Shown in pieces: positions 16,972-26,583 of a stretch of DNA of 64,000 nucleotides. The notes under the pieces are model-generated. The model did not search any database. It was given only the letters and a program-made list of their open reading frames with translations, and was not told the DNA's origin. Location: the NCBI RefSeq assembly GCF_001411805.1, contig NZ_CP007212.1, forward strand, positions 992,001 to 1,056,000, given 5' to 3'. The stretch comes from Burkholderia plantarii. Lineage in GTDB: Bacteria > Pseudomonadota > Gammaproteobacteria > Burkholderiales > Burkholderiaceae. Position 1 is the first letter of the stretch; every line of letters begins with the position of its first letter. The position numbers and the translations under genes are program-made.

Positions 16972-17683
16972 GCGCAACATTGCGCAGAAGCTCGTGCAAC
17001 GCGTCCGTGGTCGCGGCGAAGTGCTGGGCCTGCCACGTCTCGGGCGGCGCGCCGTCGCCGCAGTAGCCGTAGGCGGCGGCGATCGTCGCCATGCCGGCGG
17101 CGGTGCCTGCCTGGATGTCGCGCAGATCGTCGCCGACATAGACGATGCGCTGCGGCGCGATGCCCATCTGGTCGGCTGCGTGCAGCAGCGGCGCCGGGTG
17201 CGGCTTCGAGTGCGCGGTGGTGTCGCCGCAGACGATGCTGGCCGCGCGCGGCGCGAGGCCGAGCAGCGCGACGAGCGGTTCGGTCAGCCGCGTCGCCTTG
17301 TTCGTGACGATCCCCCAGCGCACGCCGCGCGCGTCGAGCGCGTCGAGCAGTTCGGCGATCCCGGGAAACAGCGTCGTATTCACGCAGATCGCGGCGGCGT
17401 AGTTGGCGAGAAATTCCACGCGCATTGCCTCGTATTCGGGCGCGCCCGGCGCGATGCCGAAGCCGCCGCCGAGCAGCCCGCGCGCGCCGGCCGAGGCGAG
17501 CGGCCGTAGCGCGTCGAGCGGCGTTTCGGGCAGGCCGCGCTCGCGCTGCATCTTGTGAACGGCGCCGGCGAGGTCGGGCGCCGTGTCGGCGAGCGTGCCG
17601 TCGAGGTCGAACAGCACGGCGTCGCAGGCAGCGAGAGACGGCGCCGCGACGGCGGCGGCGAGCGGAGCGGGGGAGGTGGACAT
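16967..17683 (-). CDS. gph: Phosphoglycolate phosphatase (HAD family)
   Basis: This 238-residue HAD hydrolase has motif I FDLDGTLADT (D26 and D28 are the nucleophile and the acid), motif II with the Thr in GIVTNK, the Lys in HSKPHPAP, and motif IV in YVGDDLRD. It dephosphorylates 2-phosphoglycolate, the by-product of DNA repair and oxidative reactions. It follows ubiG by 17 bases on the same strand, the same order as in many betaproteobacteria. The start at 17683 fits the ubiG spacing. Confidence 0.92.
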   Translation of the reverse strand: MSTSPAPLAAAVAAPSLAACDAVLFDLDGTLADTAPDLAGAVHKMQRERGLPETPLDALRPLASAGARGLLGGGFGIAPGAPEYEAMRVEFLANYAAAICVNTTLFPGIAELLDALDARGVRWGIVTNKATRLTEPLVALLGLAPRAASIVCGDTTAHSKPHPAPLLHAADQMGIAPQRIVYVGDDLRDIQAGTAAGMATIAAAYGYCGDGAPPETWQAQHFAATTDALHELLRNVAL

Positions 17684-17700
17684 GCGGGCGGCGATCCGGA

Positions 17701-18399
17701 TCAGGCGTGGCGGCGGCAGGCGACGAGATAGTTCACGTCGGTGTCGTTCGACAGCGCGAAGCGCTTCGTCAGCGGGTGGTAGGTGATGCCGCGAATCTCC
17801 GCGACGTGCAGGTCGGTCGCGCGGATGAAGCCGGCGAGCTCGGATGGGCGAATGAAGCGCGCGTAGTCGTGGGTGCCCTTCGGCAGCAGCTGCGCGACGT
17901 ACTCGGCGCCGATCACGGCAAGCAGATACGCCTTCACGTTGCGGTTCAGCGTCGAGAAGAACACCCAGCCGCCCGGCTTCACGAGCGTCGAGCAGGCGGC
18001 CACGATGTTGGCAGGCGACGGCACGTGCTCGAGCATCTCCATGCAGGTGACCACGTCGTAGCTGCCCGGCTCGCGCTCGGCGATCGCCTCGGCCGCGATC
18101 GCCTCGTAGTCGACCGTCACGCCGCTTTCCAGGCTGTGCAGGTCGGCCACGCCGAGCGCCTCGGTCGACAGGTCGATGCCCTTGACATGGGCGCCGAGGG
18201 CCGCCATCGACTCGGACAGGATGCCGCCGCCGCAGCCGATGTCGAGCACGCGCTTGCCGGGCAGGTGCGCATGCGCGTCGATCCAGCCGAGACGGACCGG
18301 ATTCAGGTCGTGCAGCGGCTTGAACTCGGCGTTCGGATCCCACCACTTGTGGGCGAGATCGCTGAATTTCTGTAGTTCGTGCGGGTCGGCGTTGGTCAT
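17701..18399 (-). CDS. ubiG: Ubiquinone biosynthesis O-methyltransferase
   Basis: This 232-residue class I SAM-dependent methyltransferase has the SAM site [13 protein letters not shown], post-motif DLS and the UbiG-typical segment [10 protein letters not shown]. The opening [17 protein letters not shown] is diagnostic of UbiG. It performs both O-methylation steps in ubiquinone synthesis at the membrane surface. It is the first gene of ubiG-gph and lies downstream of the terminated ompA-like gene on the same strand. Confidence 0.95.
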   Translation of the reverse strand: MTNADPHELQKFSDLAHKWWDPNAEFKPLHDLNPVRLGWIDAHAHLPGKRVLDIGCGGGILSESMAALGAHVKGIDLSTEALGVADLHSLESGVTVDYEAIAAEAIAEREPGSYDVVTCMEMLEHVPSPANIVAACSTLVKPGGWVFFSTLNRNVKAYLLAVIGAEYVAQLLPKGTHDYARFIRPSELAGFIRATDLHVAEIRGITYHPLTKRFALSNDTDVNYLVACRRHA

Positions 18400-18500
18400 G
18401 TCGGCAAGCGGAAAACGCGGAGATGGAGCGAGCCCCGAGTATATAAGCGGGCGGGATCGGCTGCCACCGGGCGGTCGGTGGCCAGGCGTCGAAATGAAAA

Positions 18501-18520
18501 AGCCCCGCCGAGGCGGGGCT
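18501..18520 (-). terminator. Terminator of the ompA-family gene
   Basis: AGCCCCGC and GCGGGGCT form an 8-bp stem with a CGAG loop. On the minus strand the right side runs into TTTTT, 40 bases after the stop at 18560. Confidence 0.88.
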
Positions 18521-18559
18521 TCAAGGCTGCGGTAACCCGAGAGGTTACTGCCGACCCAT

Positions 18560-19216
18560 TTACTTCTGCACTTGCTGCGTGCCAACCACTTCCACTTCCA
18601 CGCGGCGATCCGGTGCGAGGCAGGAGATGAGTTGCTTGCGGTTCTTCTGGTTGCAGCCCGTCGTGACCGGATTGCGCTTGCCCTTGCCTTCCGTGTAGAC
18701 CTTGCTCGATTCGACGCCCTTGCTGACCAGGTACGACTTGACGGCTTGCGCACGGCGCAGCGACAGACGGTCGTTGTACTTGTCCGAGCCGATGCGGTCG
18801 GTGTAGCCGGTAGCGACCACGACTTCGACGTTCATGCCCTGGATCTTGGCAGCCAGCTCGTCCAGCTTCTGCTTGCCCAGCGGCTTGAGCGTCGCCTTGT
18901 CGAAGTCGAACAGCGCGTCGGCCTGATACGTGATCTTCTGGCTCGTGATCGCCGGCGGGGCGACCGGAGCGACCGGCGTCGGAGCCGGTGCTTGCGCGAC
19001 CAGCGCGCCGTCGCACTTGGCGTTGGCCGTTGCCGGCGTCCAGAACGCATCGCGCCAGCAAAGCTCGTTCGTGCCGTTCATCCACACGTATTCGCCCGTG
19101 CCATTCACCCAGTTGTCATTCACGGCTTGTCGCGACGCCGGCACCGACTGAGCCGAGGCGGATGCAGCCACAACTGCGGTAGCTGCAATGAACGCGAGCT
19201 TTGAAAATTTATTCAT
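18560..19216 (-). CDS. ompA: OmpA-family outer membrane protein
   Basis: This 218-residue protein has a signal peptide (cut near ASASAQ), a short N-terminal region with Trp and Asn-Gly-Thr repeats ([19 protein letters not shown]), a Pro-rich linker ([13 protein letters not shown]) and a C-terminal OmpA/MotB peptidoglycan-binding domain (about 95-215). That domain includes [10 protein letters not shown] and [12 protein letters not shown]. It has no room for an eight-strand beta-barrel, so it is better seen as an OmpA-domain protein tethering peptidoglycan than as a true OmpA porin. Betaproteobacteria often carry such a protein at this site next to gyrA. It is monocistronic with a strong terminator. 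Confidence 0.87.
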   Translation of the reverse strand: MNKFSKLAFIAATAVVAASASAQSVPASRQAVNDNWVNGTGEYVWMNGTNELCWRDAFWTPATANAKCDGALVAQAPAPTPVAPVAPPAITSQKITYQADALFDFDKATLKPLGKQKLDELAAKIQGMNVEVVVATGYTDRIGSDKYNDRLSLRRAQAVKSYLVSKGVESSKVYTEGKGKRNPVTTGCNQKNRKQLISCLAPDRRVEVEVVGTQQVQK

Positions 19217-19683
19217 ATTTCTCCTCTCGAAATTGAGATTACCGCAGGTTTACTGCGAGCCTGATGACGATGACAAGTCATACATTGCTCGGAGTATAAC
19301 ATTGGTGCGGCACAAAAAACGCGGCACCGCTCCGGCAGAGCAGCGGCTGAATTTCAGTGCTTCGGCATTTTGCCATATCGTTCCCTTGCCACGAAAAAAA
19401 ATCCTCCCCACCCCAAGAACGCCCCGGCGTTTGTGGTTCCAGTGCAACAATCGCCTGCAGGATGTTTGAGGGAATGTCAAGAAAATCCTGCTCGTCGTAC
19501 ACGGTTCCGACACAATCGCGCGCTAGGCGGCGGGTGGTGCGCGTGGGCAAACCGTCGATGATCGACGGCAACGATGGCAGCAGCATGTCGACGGATGGGG
19601 GGCGGATGAGCGAGGGCTGAAAGGGGGCGGTGACATAACGACCCCGTGGGTGATGCCGGGTCGATTCCGGACCATCGCGTCGC

Positions 19684-19732
19684 GCACCGCCCGCCCGGGG
19701 CGCCCGCCGGAGCCAACCCGGGCGGGCGGTGC
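19684..19732. repeat. Perfect 16-bp GC-rich inverted repeat
   Basis: GCACCGCCCGCCCGGG at 19684-19699 and its exact reverse complement at 19717-19732 enclose a 17-base loop. No T-run lies on either side, so it is not a typical terminator. It sits about 50 bases before the gyrA promoter. Confidence 0.8.
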
Positions 19733-19782
19733 CGGCCCTGCGGCCAATCTTCGCTATATACATATAGAGGGGGCCAACGGCG

Positions 19783-19810
19783 TTGGCGCGGTTTTGCCGC
19801 ATGATAGAAT
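19783..19810 (+). promoter_or_regulatory. Probable sigma70 promoter of gyrA
   Basis: TTGGCG (19783-19788), 16 bases, then TAGAAT (19805-19810). Transcription would start near 19817 and give a leader of about 65 bases. The -35 is part of an inverted repeat, GCCAAC-GGC-GTTGGC. Confidence 0.55.
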
Positions 19811-19882
19811 CGCACGTTGCGTCGTGACCACGGCGTTCACGCGAAAGGCGGTCCCGTCTTCGCTCCGAAACGACACGGATAC

Positions 19883-22492
19883 ATGGATCAATTCGCCAAA
19901 GAGACCCTGCCCATCTCCCTAGAGGAGGAAATGCGCCGTTCGTATCTCGATTACGCGATGAGCGTGATCGTCGGACGTGCCCTCCCGGATGTCCGCGACG
20001 GCCTGAAGCCCGTGCATCGGCGCGTGCTGTTCGCGATGCACGAACTGAACAACGACTGGAACCGGGCCTACAAGAAGTCGGCGCGTATCGTCGGCGACGT
20101 GATCGGTAAGTACCACCCGCACGGCGACAGCGCGGTCTACGACACGATCGTGCGGATGGCGCAGGACTTCTCGCTGCGCTACATGCTGGTCGACGGTCAG
20201 GGCAACTTCGGTTCGGTCGACGGCGACAACGCCGCCGCGATGCGCTACACCGAAATCCGCATGGCGAAGATCGGTCACGAACTGCTGGCCGACATCGACA
20301 AGGAAACCGTCGATTTCGGACCGAACTATGACGGCAGCGAGAACGAGCCGACGATCCTCCCGGCGCGGATCCCGAACCTGCTGATCAACGGCTCGTCGGG
20401 CATTGCGGTCGGGATGGCGACCAACATCCCGCCGCACAACCTGTCCGAAGTCGTCGACGCCTGCCACCATCTGCTCGCGAATCCGGAAGCGACGGTCGAC
20501 GAGCTGATCGAGATCATCCCCGCCCCCGATTTCCCGACGGCCGGCATCATCTACGGCGTGGCCGGCGTGCGCGACGGCTATCGCACCGGCCGTGGCCGCG
20601 TCGTGATGCGCGCGACCACGCACTTCGAGGAAATCGATCGCGGGCAGCGCATGGCGATCATCGTCGACGAACTGCCGTACCAGGTGAACAAGCGCTCGCT
20701 GCTGGAGCGGATCGCCGAGCTCGTCAACGAGAAGAAGCTCGAAGGCATCTCCGACATCCGCGACGAGTCCGACAAGAGCGGCATGCGCGTCGTGATCGAG
20801 CTGAAGCGCGGCGAGGTGCCCGAGGTCGTGCTGAACAACCTCTACAAGTCCACGCAGCTGCAGGATACGTTCGGCATGAACATGGTCGCGCTCGTCGACG
20901 GCCAGCCGAAGCTGCTGAATCTGAAGGAGATGCTGGTCTGCTTCCTCGCGCACCGGCGCGAGGTGCTGACGCGGCGCACGATCTACGAACTGCGCAAGGC
21001 GCGCGAGCGCGGCCACGTGCTCGAGGGCCTGGCCGTCGCGCTCGCCAACATCGACGAATTCATCGAGTTGATCAAGGCCGCGCCGACGCCGCCGATCGCA
21101 CGTCAGGCACTGATGGCGAAGTCGTGGGATTCGTCGCTGGTGCGCGAGATGCTCACGCGCGCCGAGACCGAGAACGCGTCGGCGGGCGGCCGCGAGGCGT
21201 ACCGCCCGGAAGGCCTGAACCCGGCGTTCGGGATGCAGGCCAACGGTGAGTACAACCTGTCCGAGACGCAGGCCCAGGAAATCCTGCAGATGCGTCTGCA
21301 GCGCCTGACCGGCCTCGAGCAGGACAAGATCATCGGCGAGTATCGCGAGGTGATGGCGCAGATCGCCGACCTGCTCGACATCCTCGCGCGCCCGGAGCGG
21401 ATCACGACCATCATCACCGAGGAACTGACCGCGGTGAAGGCCGAGTTCGGCGACGCGCGGCGCTCGAGGATCGAGCTGAACGCGACCGAGCTGAACACCG
21501 AGGACCTGATCACGCCGCAGGACATGGTCGTGACCATGTCGCATGCCGGTTACGTGAAGTCGCAGCCGCTGTCCGAATACCGTGCGCAGAAGCGCGGCGG
21601 GCGAGGCAAGCAGGCCACGCAGATGAAGGAAGACGACTGGATCGAGACGCTCTTCATCGCCAACACGCACGACTACATCCTGTGCTTCTCGAACCGCGGC
21701 CGCGTCTACTGGGTCAAGGTCTACGAGGTGCCGCAGGGCTCGCGCAACTCGCGCGGCCGGCCGATCGTCAACATGTTCCCGCTGCAGGAAGGCGAGAAGA
21801 TCAACGTCGTGCTGCCGGTGCGCGAGTTCTCGGCCGACAAGTACATCTTCATGGCGACCTCGCTCGGCACCGTGAAGAAGACGCCGCTCGAGGCGTTCAG
21901 CCGTCCGATGAAGAAGGGCATCATCGCGGTCGGCCTCGACGACGGCGACTTCCTGATCGGCGCGTCGATCACCGACGGCGAGCACGACGTGATGCTGTTC
22001 TCCGATTCGGGCAAGGCGGTACGCTTCGACGAGAACGACGTGCGCCCGATGGGCCGCGAGGCGCGCGGCGTGCGCGGCATGCAGCTCGAGGATGGTCAAC
22101 AGGTGATCGCGATGCTGGTGGCGGGCGGCGAGGAGCAGTCGGTGCTGACCGCGACCGAGAACGGTTACGGCAAGCGCACGCCGATCACCGAATACACGCG
22201 CCACGGGCGCGGCACGAAGGGCATGATCGCGATCCAGACCTCGGAGCGCAACGGCCGCGTGGTGGCCGCGACGCTGGTCGATCCGGAGGATCAGATCATG
22301 TTGATCACGACCGCGGGCGTGCTGATCCGCACGCGCGTGTCGGAGATCCGCCAAATGAGCCGCGCAACGCAAGGTGTTACACTCATCAGTCTCGATGAGG
22401 GCACCAAGCTTTCTGGCCTGCAGCAGATTGCGGAGGCGGACGCGGACAGCGATGTCGACGCCGACGACGTACCGGAGGGCGGCGACGCCTGA
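19883..22492 (+). CDS. gyrA: DNA gyrase subunit A
   Basis: This 869-residue breakage-reunion subunit of DNA gyrase introduces negative supercoils together with GyrB. The catalytic tyrosine is Y122 (AAAMRYTE). The quinolone-resistance region reads [10 protein letters not shown] with Ser83 and Asp87, the susceptible form. The C-terminal beta-pinwheel carries the GyrA box QKRGGRGK, which separates it from ParC. The acidic tail ends in [17 protein letters not shown] start at the ATG at 19883 ([10 protein letters not shown]), which aligns with GyrA family starts; the frame is open to 19817. Confidence 0.97.
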   Translation: MDQFAKETLPISLEEEMRRSYLDYAMSVIVGRALPDVRDGLKPVHRRVLFAMHELNNDWNRAYKKSARIVGDVIGKYHPHGDSAVYDTIVRMAQDFSLRYMLVDGQGNFGSVDGDNAAAMRYTEIRMAKIGHELLADIDKETVDFGPNYDGSENEPTILPARIPNLLINGSSGIAVGMATNIPPHNLSEVVDACHHLLANPEATVDELIEIIPAPDFPTAGIIYGVAGVRDGYRTGRGRVVMRATTHFEEIDRGQRMAIIVDELPYQVNKRSLLERIAELVNEKKLEGISDIRDESDKSGMRVVIELKRGEVPEVVLNNLYKSTQLQDTFGMNMVALVDGQPKLLNLKEMLVCFLAHRREVLTRRTIYELRKARERGHVLEGLAVALANIDEFIELIKAAPTPPIARQALMAKSWDSSLVREMLTRAETENASAGGREAYRPEGLNPAFGMQANGEYNLSETQAQEILQMRLQRLTGLEQDKIIGEYREVMAQIADLLDILARPERITTIITEELTAVKAEFGDARRSRIELNATELNTEDLITPQDMVVTMSHAGYVKSQPLSEYRAQKRGGRGKQATQMKEDDWIETLFIANTHDYILCFSNRGRVYWVKVYEVPQGSRNSRGRPIVNMFPLQEGEKINVVLPVREFSADKYIFMATSLGTVKKTPLEAFSRPMKKGIIAVGLDDGDFLIGASITDGEHDVMLFSDSGKAVRFDENDVRPMGREARGVRGMQLEDGQQVIAMLVAGGEEQSVLTATENGYGKRTPITEYTRHGRGTKGMIAIQTSERNGRVVAATLVDPEDQIMLITTAGVLIRTRVSEIRQMSRATQGVTLISLDEGTKLSGLQQIAEADADSDVDADDVPEGGDA

Positions 22493-22585
22493 CCGGGCGG
22501 CGGCGGCCGGCCGTCGGGCGGGAACCGCTGAAGCGGTCGCGCCCGACGGTGCAACAATCGTTCATATTTCCATGAGGGAGTGATG

Positions 22586-23185
22586 ATGCAAAAACAATTC
22601 AAGCAACTGGTGCTGCTGGCAGCCATCGTGCCGACTTTCGCGCTGGCGCAGTCGCTGTCGAATCAGGCACCGGCTGCTTCGGCCACTGCGGCGCCGATCG
22701 ATGCGGACAAGAAGGCGGCGATCACCGACCTGCTGAACGCCATCGACGCACCGAAGCTGGTCGGCGCGATCGCGAACAGCGCGGAAATGCAGTCGAAGCA
22801 GCTGGTGCCGGCGATCCTGTCGGACGCGCTGTCGGAAAACAAGACGCTGACCGACGCACAGAAGCAGGCGGCCGTGCCGACGCTGCAGAAGAACGCGGTG
22901 CAGAAGCTGGTTGACGGTTCGGGCAAGGTGTTCGACACGCAAGGCTTCAAGAACGACGCGATGCAGGCGCAGTACGACGCCTACGCGAAGTACTACAGCA
23001 CGTCGGAGATCAAGGATCTGACGACGTTCTACAAGAGCCCGACGGGCCGCAAGTTCATCCAGGTGCAGGATCAGGTCGGTCGCGACGTCGTGAACGGCCT
23101 GATGCAGAAGTACATGCCGCAAGCGATCCAGGCGACCCGCGCCCAGGCCGACAAGGAAGTCGCGGCCATCAAGCCCGGCAAGTAA
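22586..23185 (+). CDS. DUF2059-family exported protein
   Basis: This 199-residue protein has a signal peptide (QKQFKQLVLLAAIVPTFALAQ) and a helical mature part with the DUF2059 pattern near the C-terminus (YYSTSEIKDLTTFYKSPTGRKF). The function of the family is unknown; it is common in proteobacterial periplasms, often beside gyrA or serC. There is a run GTG-ATG-ATG at 22580-22588. I chose 22586 because GAGGGAG ends five bases earlier. A strong terminator follows, so it is probably separate from serC. Confidence 0.85.
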   Translation: MQKQFKQLVLLAAIVPTFALAQSLSNQAPAASATAAPIDADKKAAITDLLNAIDAPKLVGAIANSAEMQSKQLVPAILSDALSENKTLTDAQKQAAVPTLQKNAVQKLVDGSGKVFDTQGFKNDAMQAQYDAYAKYYSTSEIKDLTTFYKSPTGRKFIQVQDQVGRDVVNGLMQKYMPQAIQATRAQADKEVAAIKPGK

Positions 23186-23250
23186 GCACGCGTTCTGCCC
23201 CACGCCGGTGCAGTCCGCCGGTTTGGCGGGGCGGGGACGTCGGTGCGATA

Positions 23251-23291
23251 ATGGCCGTTTGCGCGCAAGCGCAGGCGGCCATTTCTTTTTT
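23251..23291 (+). terminator. Strong Rho-independent terminator with GNRA-type loop
   Basis: ATGGCCGTTTGCGC (23251-23264) pairs with GCGCAGGCGGCCAT (23269-23282), with two G-U pairs, around a GCAA tetraloop. TTCTTTTTT follows. It separates the DUF2059 gene from serC. Confidence 0.92.
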
Positions 23292-23344
23292 GGCGCGGCA
23301 CCCGGTTCGTTCCGGCGCGGTCGCGTCCCTCCCGAGGTTCTACG

Positions 23345-24427
23345 ATGCGCGTGTTTAATTTCTCCGCGGGGCCCGCGGCGTTGCCCGAGGATGTGCTGCG
23401 CCAGGCGGCCGACGAGATGCTCGACTGGAACGGCAGCGGCATGAGCGTGATGGAGATGAGCCACCGCGGCCGCGAATTCACCTCGATCCACGAAACCGCC
23501 CTGGCCGACCTGCGCGAACTGATGGCGGTGCCGGACAACTACCGCGTGCTGTTCCTGCAGGGCGGCGGGATCGCCGAGAACGCGATCGTGCCGATGAACC
23601 TGCTCGGCACGCGCCAGACCACCGATTTCGTCGTGACGGGCTCGTGGTCGCAGAAGTCGTTCAAGGAAGCGCAGAAATACTGCACGCCGCATCTGGCCGC
23701 GAGCGGGCGTACCGAGGATGGCTACACGCGCGTGCCGGCGTTCTCCGAATGGCAGCTGTCGGCCGATCCGGCCTACGTGCATCTCTGCACCAACGAGACG
23801 ATCGACGGTGTCGAGGCGTTCGATATCCCCGATACCGGCGACCTGCCGCTCGTGGCCGACGTCTCCTCGCACATCCTGTCGCGCCCGATCGACGTCACCA
23901 AATATGGTGCGCTGTTCGGCGGCGCGCAGAAGAACATCGGGATGGCGGGCGTGACGCTGGTGGTGGTGCGCGAAGACCTGCTCGACCGGGCGCTGCCGAT
24001 CTGCCCGTCCGCATTCGAGTGGAAGACGGTCGCCGCGAACAATTCGATGTACAACACGCCGCCGACGTACGCGATCTACATCGCCGGCCTCGTGTTCAAG
24101 TGGCTGAAGGCGCAGGGCGGCCTGACCGCGATCGCGGCGCGCAACGCCGAGAAGGCGGCGCTGCTCTACGACGCGATCGATTCGAGCAGCTTCTATATCA
24201 ACAAGGTCGAGAAAGCGTCGCGTTCGCGCATGAACGTGCCGTTCTTCCTGGCCGACGAAACGCGCAACGAAGACTTCCTTGCCGGTGCGAAAGCGCGCGG
24301 GCTGCTGCAGCTGAAGGGCCACAAGTCCGTCGGCGGCATGCGGGCGTCGATCTACAACGCGGTGCCGCTCGCGGGCGTGAAGGCGCTCGTCGAGTACATG
24401 AAGGAATTCGAGCGCGCGCATGCCTGA
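23345..24427 (+). CDS. serC: Phosphoserine aminotransferase
   Basis: This 360-residue class V aminotransferase converts 3-phosphohydroxypyruvate to phosphoserine, and also acts in pyridoxal phosphate synthesis. It opens with [14 protein letters not shown], the SerC signature. The PLP lysine lies in [12 protein letters not shown], and the closing [16 protein letters not shown] is conserved. The start has GAGG upstream. It leads the serC-pheA-tyrA-aroA-cmk gene string. Confidence 0.96.
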   Translation: MRVFNFSAGPAALPEDVLRQAADEMLDWNGSGMSVMEMSHRGREFTSIHETALADLRELMAVPDNYRVLFLQGGGIAENAIVPMNLLGTRQTTDFVVTGSWSQKSFKEAQKYCTPHLAASGRTEDGYTRVPAFSEWQLSADPAYVHLCTNETIDGVEAFDIPDTGDLPLVADVSSHILSRPIDVTKYGALFGGAQKNIGMAGVTLVVVREDLLDRALPICPSAFEWKTVAANNSMYNTPPTYAIYIAGLVFKWLKAQGGLTAIAARNAEKAALLYDAIDSSSFYINKVEKASRSRMNVPFFLADETRNEDFLAGAKARGLLQLKGHKSVGGMRASIYNAVPLAGVKALVEYMKEFERAHA

Positions 24428-24461
24428 CGGCGGCGCGCTCATCAAAGCACGGCAAACCAGC

Positions 24462-25544
24462 ATGGACGACGAACTCAATTCCCGACTCAAACCGCTGCGC
24501 GAGCGCATCGACGCGATCGATGCGCAGTTGATCGCGCTGCTGAACCAGCGCGCGGCGATCGCGCTCGAGGTCGGCGAAGTCAAGAAGGAATTCAACGCGC
24601 CGGTGTTCCGGCCCGAGCGCGAGCAGCAGGTGATCGCGCGGCTGCAGGCGATGAGCGACGGCCCGCTCGTCAGCGGGCACATCAACGCCATCTGGCGCGA
24701 GATCATGGCCGCGAGCCGCGCGCTCGAGAAGACGATCCACGTCTCGTTCCTGGGGCCGGTCGGCACCTACAGCGAACAGGCGATGTTCGAGTATTTCGGT
24801 CAGTCGATCGAGGGGCTGCCGTGCCCGTCGATCGACGAGGTGTTTCGTGGCGTCGAGGCCGGCGCGTCCGAATTCGGCATCGTGCCGGTCGAGAACTCGT
24901 CGGAAGGCGCGGTGTCGCGCACGCTCGACCTGCTGCTGCATACGCAGCTGCTGATCGGCGGCGAGCTGTCGCTGCCGATTCATCACAACCTGCTGACGCG
25001 CTCGGGCTCGCTCAAGGGCGTGACGCGCGTCTGCGCGCATCCGCAGGCGCTCGCGCAGTGCCAGCGCTGGTTGTCGGCCAACGCGCCGCAGCTCGAACGG
25101 CAGGCGGTGGCGAGCAACGCCGAGGCGGCGCGGCTCGCGGCCGGCGACCCGAGCGTCGCGGCGATCGCGGGCGACCGCGCGGCCGCCCACTACGGGCTGC
25201 CGGTCGCGCACGCGATGATCCAGGACGATCCGCACAACCGCACGCGCTTCGTCGTGATCGGCAAGGCGCCGACCGGCGCGAGCGGCCACGACCAGACCTC
25301 GCTGATCGTCTCGGTGAAGAACGAGCCGGGCGCGGTGTTCAAGCTGCTCGAACCGCTCGCGCGGCACGGCGTGTCGATGACGCGTTTCGAATCGCGCCCG
25401 GCGCGCGTGGGCACCTGGGAGTATTACTTCTATATCGACATCGAAGGGCATCGCGACGAAGCGCAGGTCGCGGCGGCGCTCGCGGAGCTCGGCGCGAAGG
25501 CCGCGTTCCTGAAGATTCTCGGTTCGTATCCGCGCGCCCGGTGA
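24462..25544 (+). CDS. pheA: Bifunctional chorismate mutase / prephenate dehydratase
   Basis: This 360-residue fusion enzyme makes phenylpyruvate from chorismate. It has an AroQ-type chorismate mutase domain (1-90, with LKPLRERIDAIDAQLIALLNQRA), a prephenate dehydratase domain (about 92-270, with GPVGTYSEQA and PVENSSEGAVSRT), and an ACT domain (about 280-355, with SVKNEPGAVFKLL and FESRP). The ACT domain binds phenylalanine for feedback inhibition. The frame is open up to 24420, overlapping serC, but the ATG at 24462 gives the usual P-protein start. Confidence 0.96.
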   Translation: MDDELNSRLKPLRERIDAIDAQLIALLNQRAAIALEVGEVKKEFNAPVFRPEREQQVIARLQAMSDGPLVSGHINAIWREIMAASRALEKTIHVSFLGPVGTYSEQAMFEYFGQSIEGLPCPSIDEVFRGVEAGASEFGIVPVENSSEGAVSRTLDLLLHTQLLIGGELSLPIHHNLLTRSGSLKGVTRVCAHPQALAQCQRWLSANAPQLERQAVASNAEAARLAAGDPSVAAIAGDRAAAHYGLPVAHAMIQDDPHNRTRFVVIGKAPTGASGHDQTSLIVSVKNEPGAVFKLLEPLARHGVSMTRFESRPARVGTWEYYFYIDIEGHRDEAQVAAALAELGAKAAFLKILGSYPRAR

Positions 25545-25646
25545 GGCTTGTCGACGATCCGCCGGCCCGGTGCCGGGGGCGAGTGGTTCCATCGTGTCGG
25601 ACGCGGGCCGTTGCCGCGCGCCCGACCCGGCTAACAGGCGGCTGCC

Positions 25647-26573
25647 GTGTCTGATTTCTCGTTCAACAAACTGGTGATTTTCGGCGTCGGCCTGATCGGC
25701 GGCTCGCTCGCGCGCGCGTTGCGCGAGCGCGATACCGGGCAGGCCGGCAGCGTGATAGGCGTGGGGCGTTCGCCGGCCTCGGTCGAGCGCGCGCGTGAAC
25801 TCGGCGTGGTCGACGCGATCGCCGCGCTCGACGACGACGCGCAGCTGCGCGAGGCGCTGGCGGGGGCCGACCTGGTGCTGCTCGCCGTGCCGGTCGCGCA
25901 GACCGGGCCGCTGCTCGAACGGATCGCGCCGCTGCTCGACGCGGCGACGATCGTGACCGACGCGGGCAGCACCAAATCCGACGTGGTCGCGGCCGCGCGC
26001 GCGGCGCTCGGCGAGCGCATCGCGCAGTTCGTGCCGGCCCATCCGATCGCGGGCCGCGAGGCGAGCGGCGTCGAGGCCGCGCTGCCCGATCTCTACGTCG
26101 GCCGCAACGTGGTGCTCTGCGCGCTGCCCGAGAACGCGCCGGCCGCGGTCGAGCGCGTCGCCGCGATGTGGCGCGCCACTGGCGCGGTGGTGCGCGAGAT
26201 GAGGCCCGCGCAGCACGACCGTGTGTTCGCCGCTGTCAGCCATCTGCCGCACGTGCTGTCGTTCGCGCTGGTCGAGCAGATTCTCGGCGAAGCCGACGCG
26301 GAGCTGAAATTTTCGTTCGCGGCAGGCGGTTTCCGCGATTTCACGCGGATCGCCGCGTCGAGCCCGGAAATGTGGCGCGACGTCTGCGTGGCGAACCGCG
26401 AGGCGCTGCTCGACGAGCTCGACGCCTACACCCAGGTGCTCGCGCGCTTGCGCGCGGCAATCGAGGCGGGCGACGCCGCCGCGCTCGAGGCAGTCTTCAC
26501 CCGTTCGCGCGTCGCGCGCACGGCCTGGCAGGAGCGCGGCGGGAAAGCCGCGCCCGGTTCCGTTCAGTCATAA
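25647..26573 (+). CDS. tyrA: Prephenate dehydrogenase
   Basis: This 308-residue NAD(P)-dependent dehydrogenase makes 4-hydroxyphenylpyruvate for tyrosine. The Rossmann motif [13 protein letters not shown] is at the N-terminus. The catalytic His region is [14 protein letters not shown], and [12 protein letters not shown] is conserved. The start is a GTG at 25647 with AGGCGG five bases before it. In related genomes a hisC-type aminotransferase gene lies between pheA and tyrA; here only 102 bases separate them. Confidence 0.94.
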   Translation: MSDFSFNKLVIFGVGLIGGSLARALRERDTGQAGSVIGVGRSPASVERARELGVVDAIAALDDDAQLREALAGADLVLLAVPVAQTGPLLERIAPLLDAATIVTDAGSTKSDVVAAARAALGERIAQFVPAHPIAGREASGVEAALPDLYVGRNVVLCALPENAPAAVERVAAMWRATGAVVREMRPAQHDRVFAAVSHLPHVLSFALVEQILGEADAELKFSFAAGGFRDFTRIAASSPEMWRDVCVANREALLDELDAYTQVLARLRAAIEAGDAAALEAVFTRSRVARTAWQERGGKAAPGSVQS

Positions 26574-26583
26574 CAGGATCTTT

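Larger units (their letters stand above)
19217..19882. other. Long ompA-gyrA divergent intergenic region
   Basis: This 666-bp stretch between divergent genes holds no gene I can support, although open frames exist on both strands. It contains a TATACT -10-like element for the ompA-family gene (19293-19298, minus strand), a run of eight A near 19395, a perfect 16-bp inverted repeat at 19684-19732, and a gyrA promoter near 19783-19810. It is lower in coding character than the flanking genes. Confidence 0.6.

Noticed and set aside
19217-19815. Open frames on both strands in the ompA-gyrA gap
   Set aside because: No ribosome binding sites, no recognisable motifs and unusual composition. I treat the gap as regulatory or non-coding.
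19919-22372. An 817-codon frame antisense to gyrA
   Set aside because: A shadow caused by GC3 bias; gyrA on the plus strand is certain.
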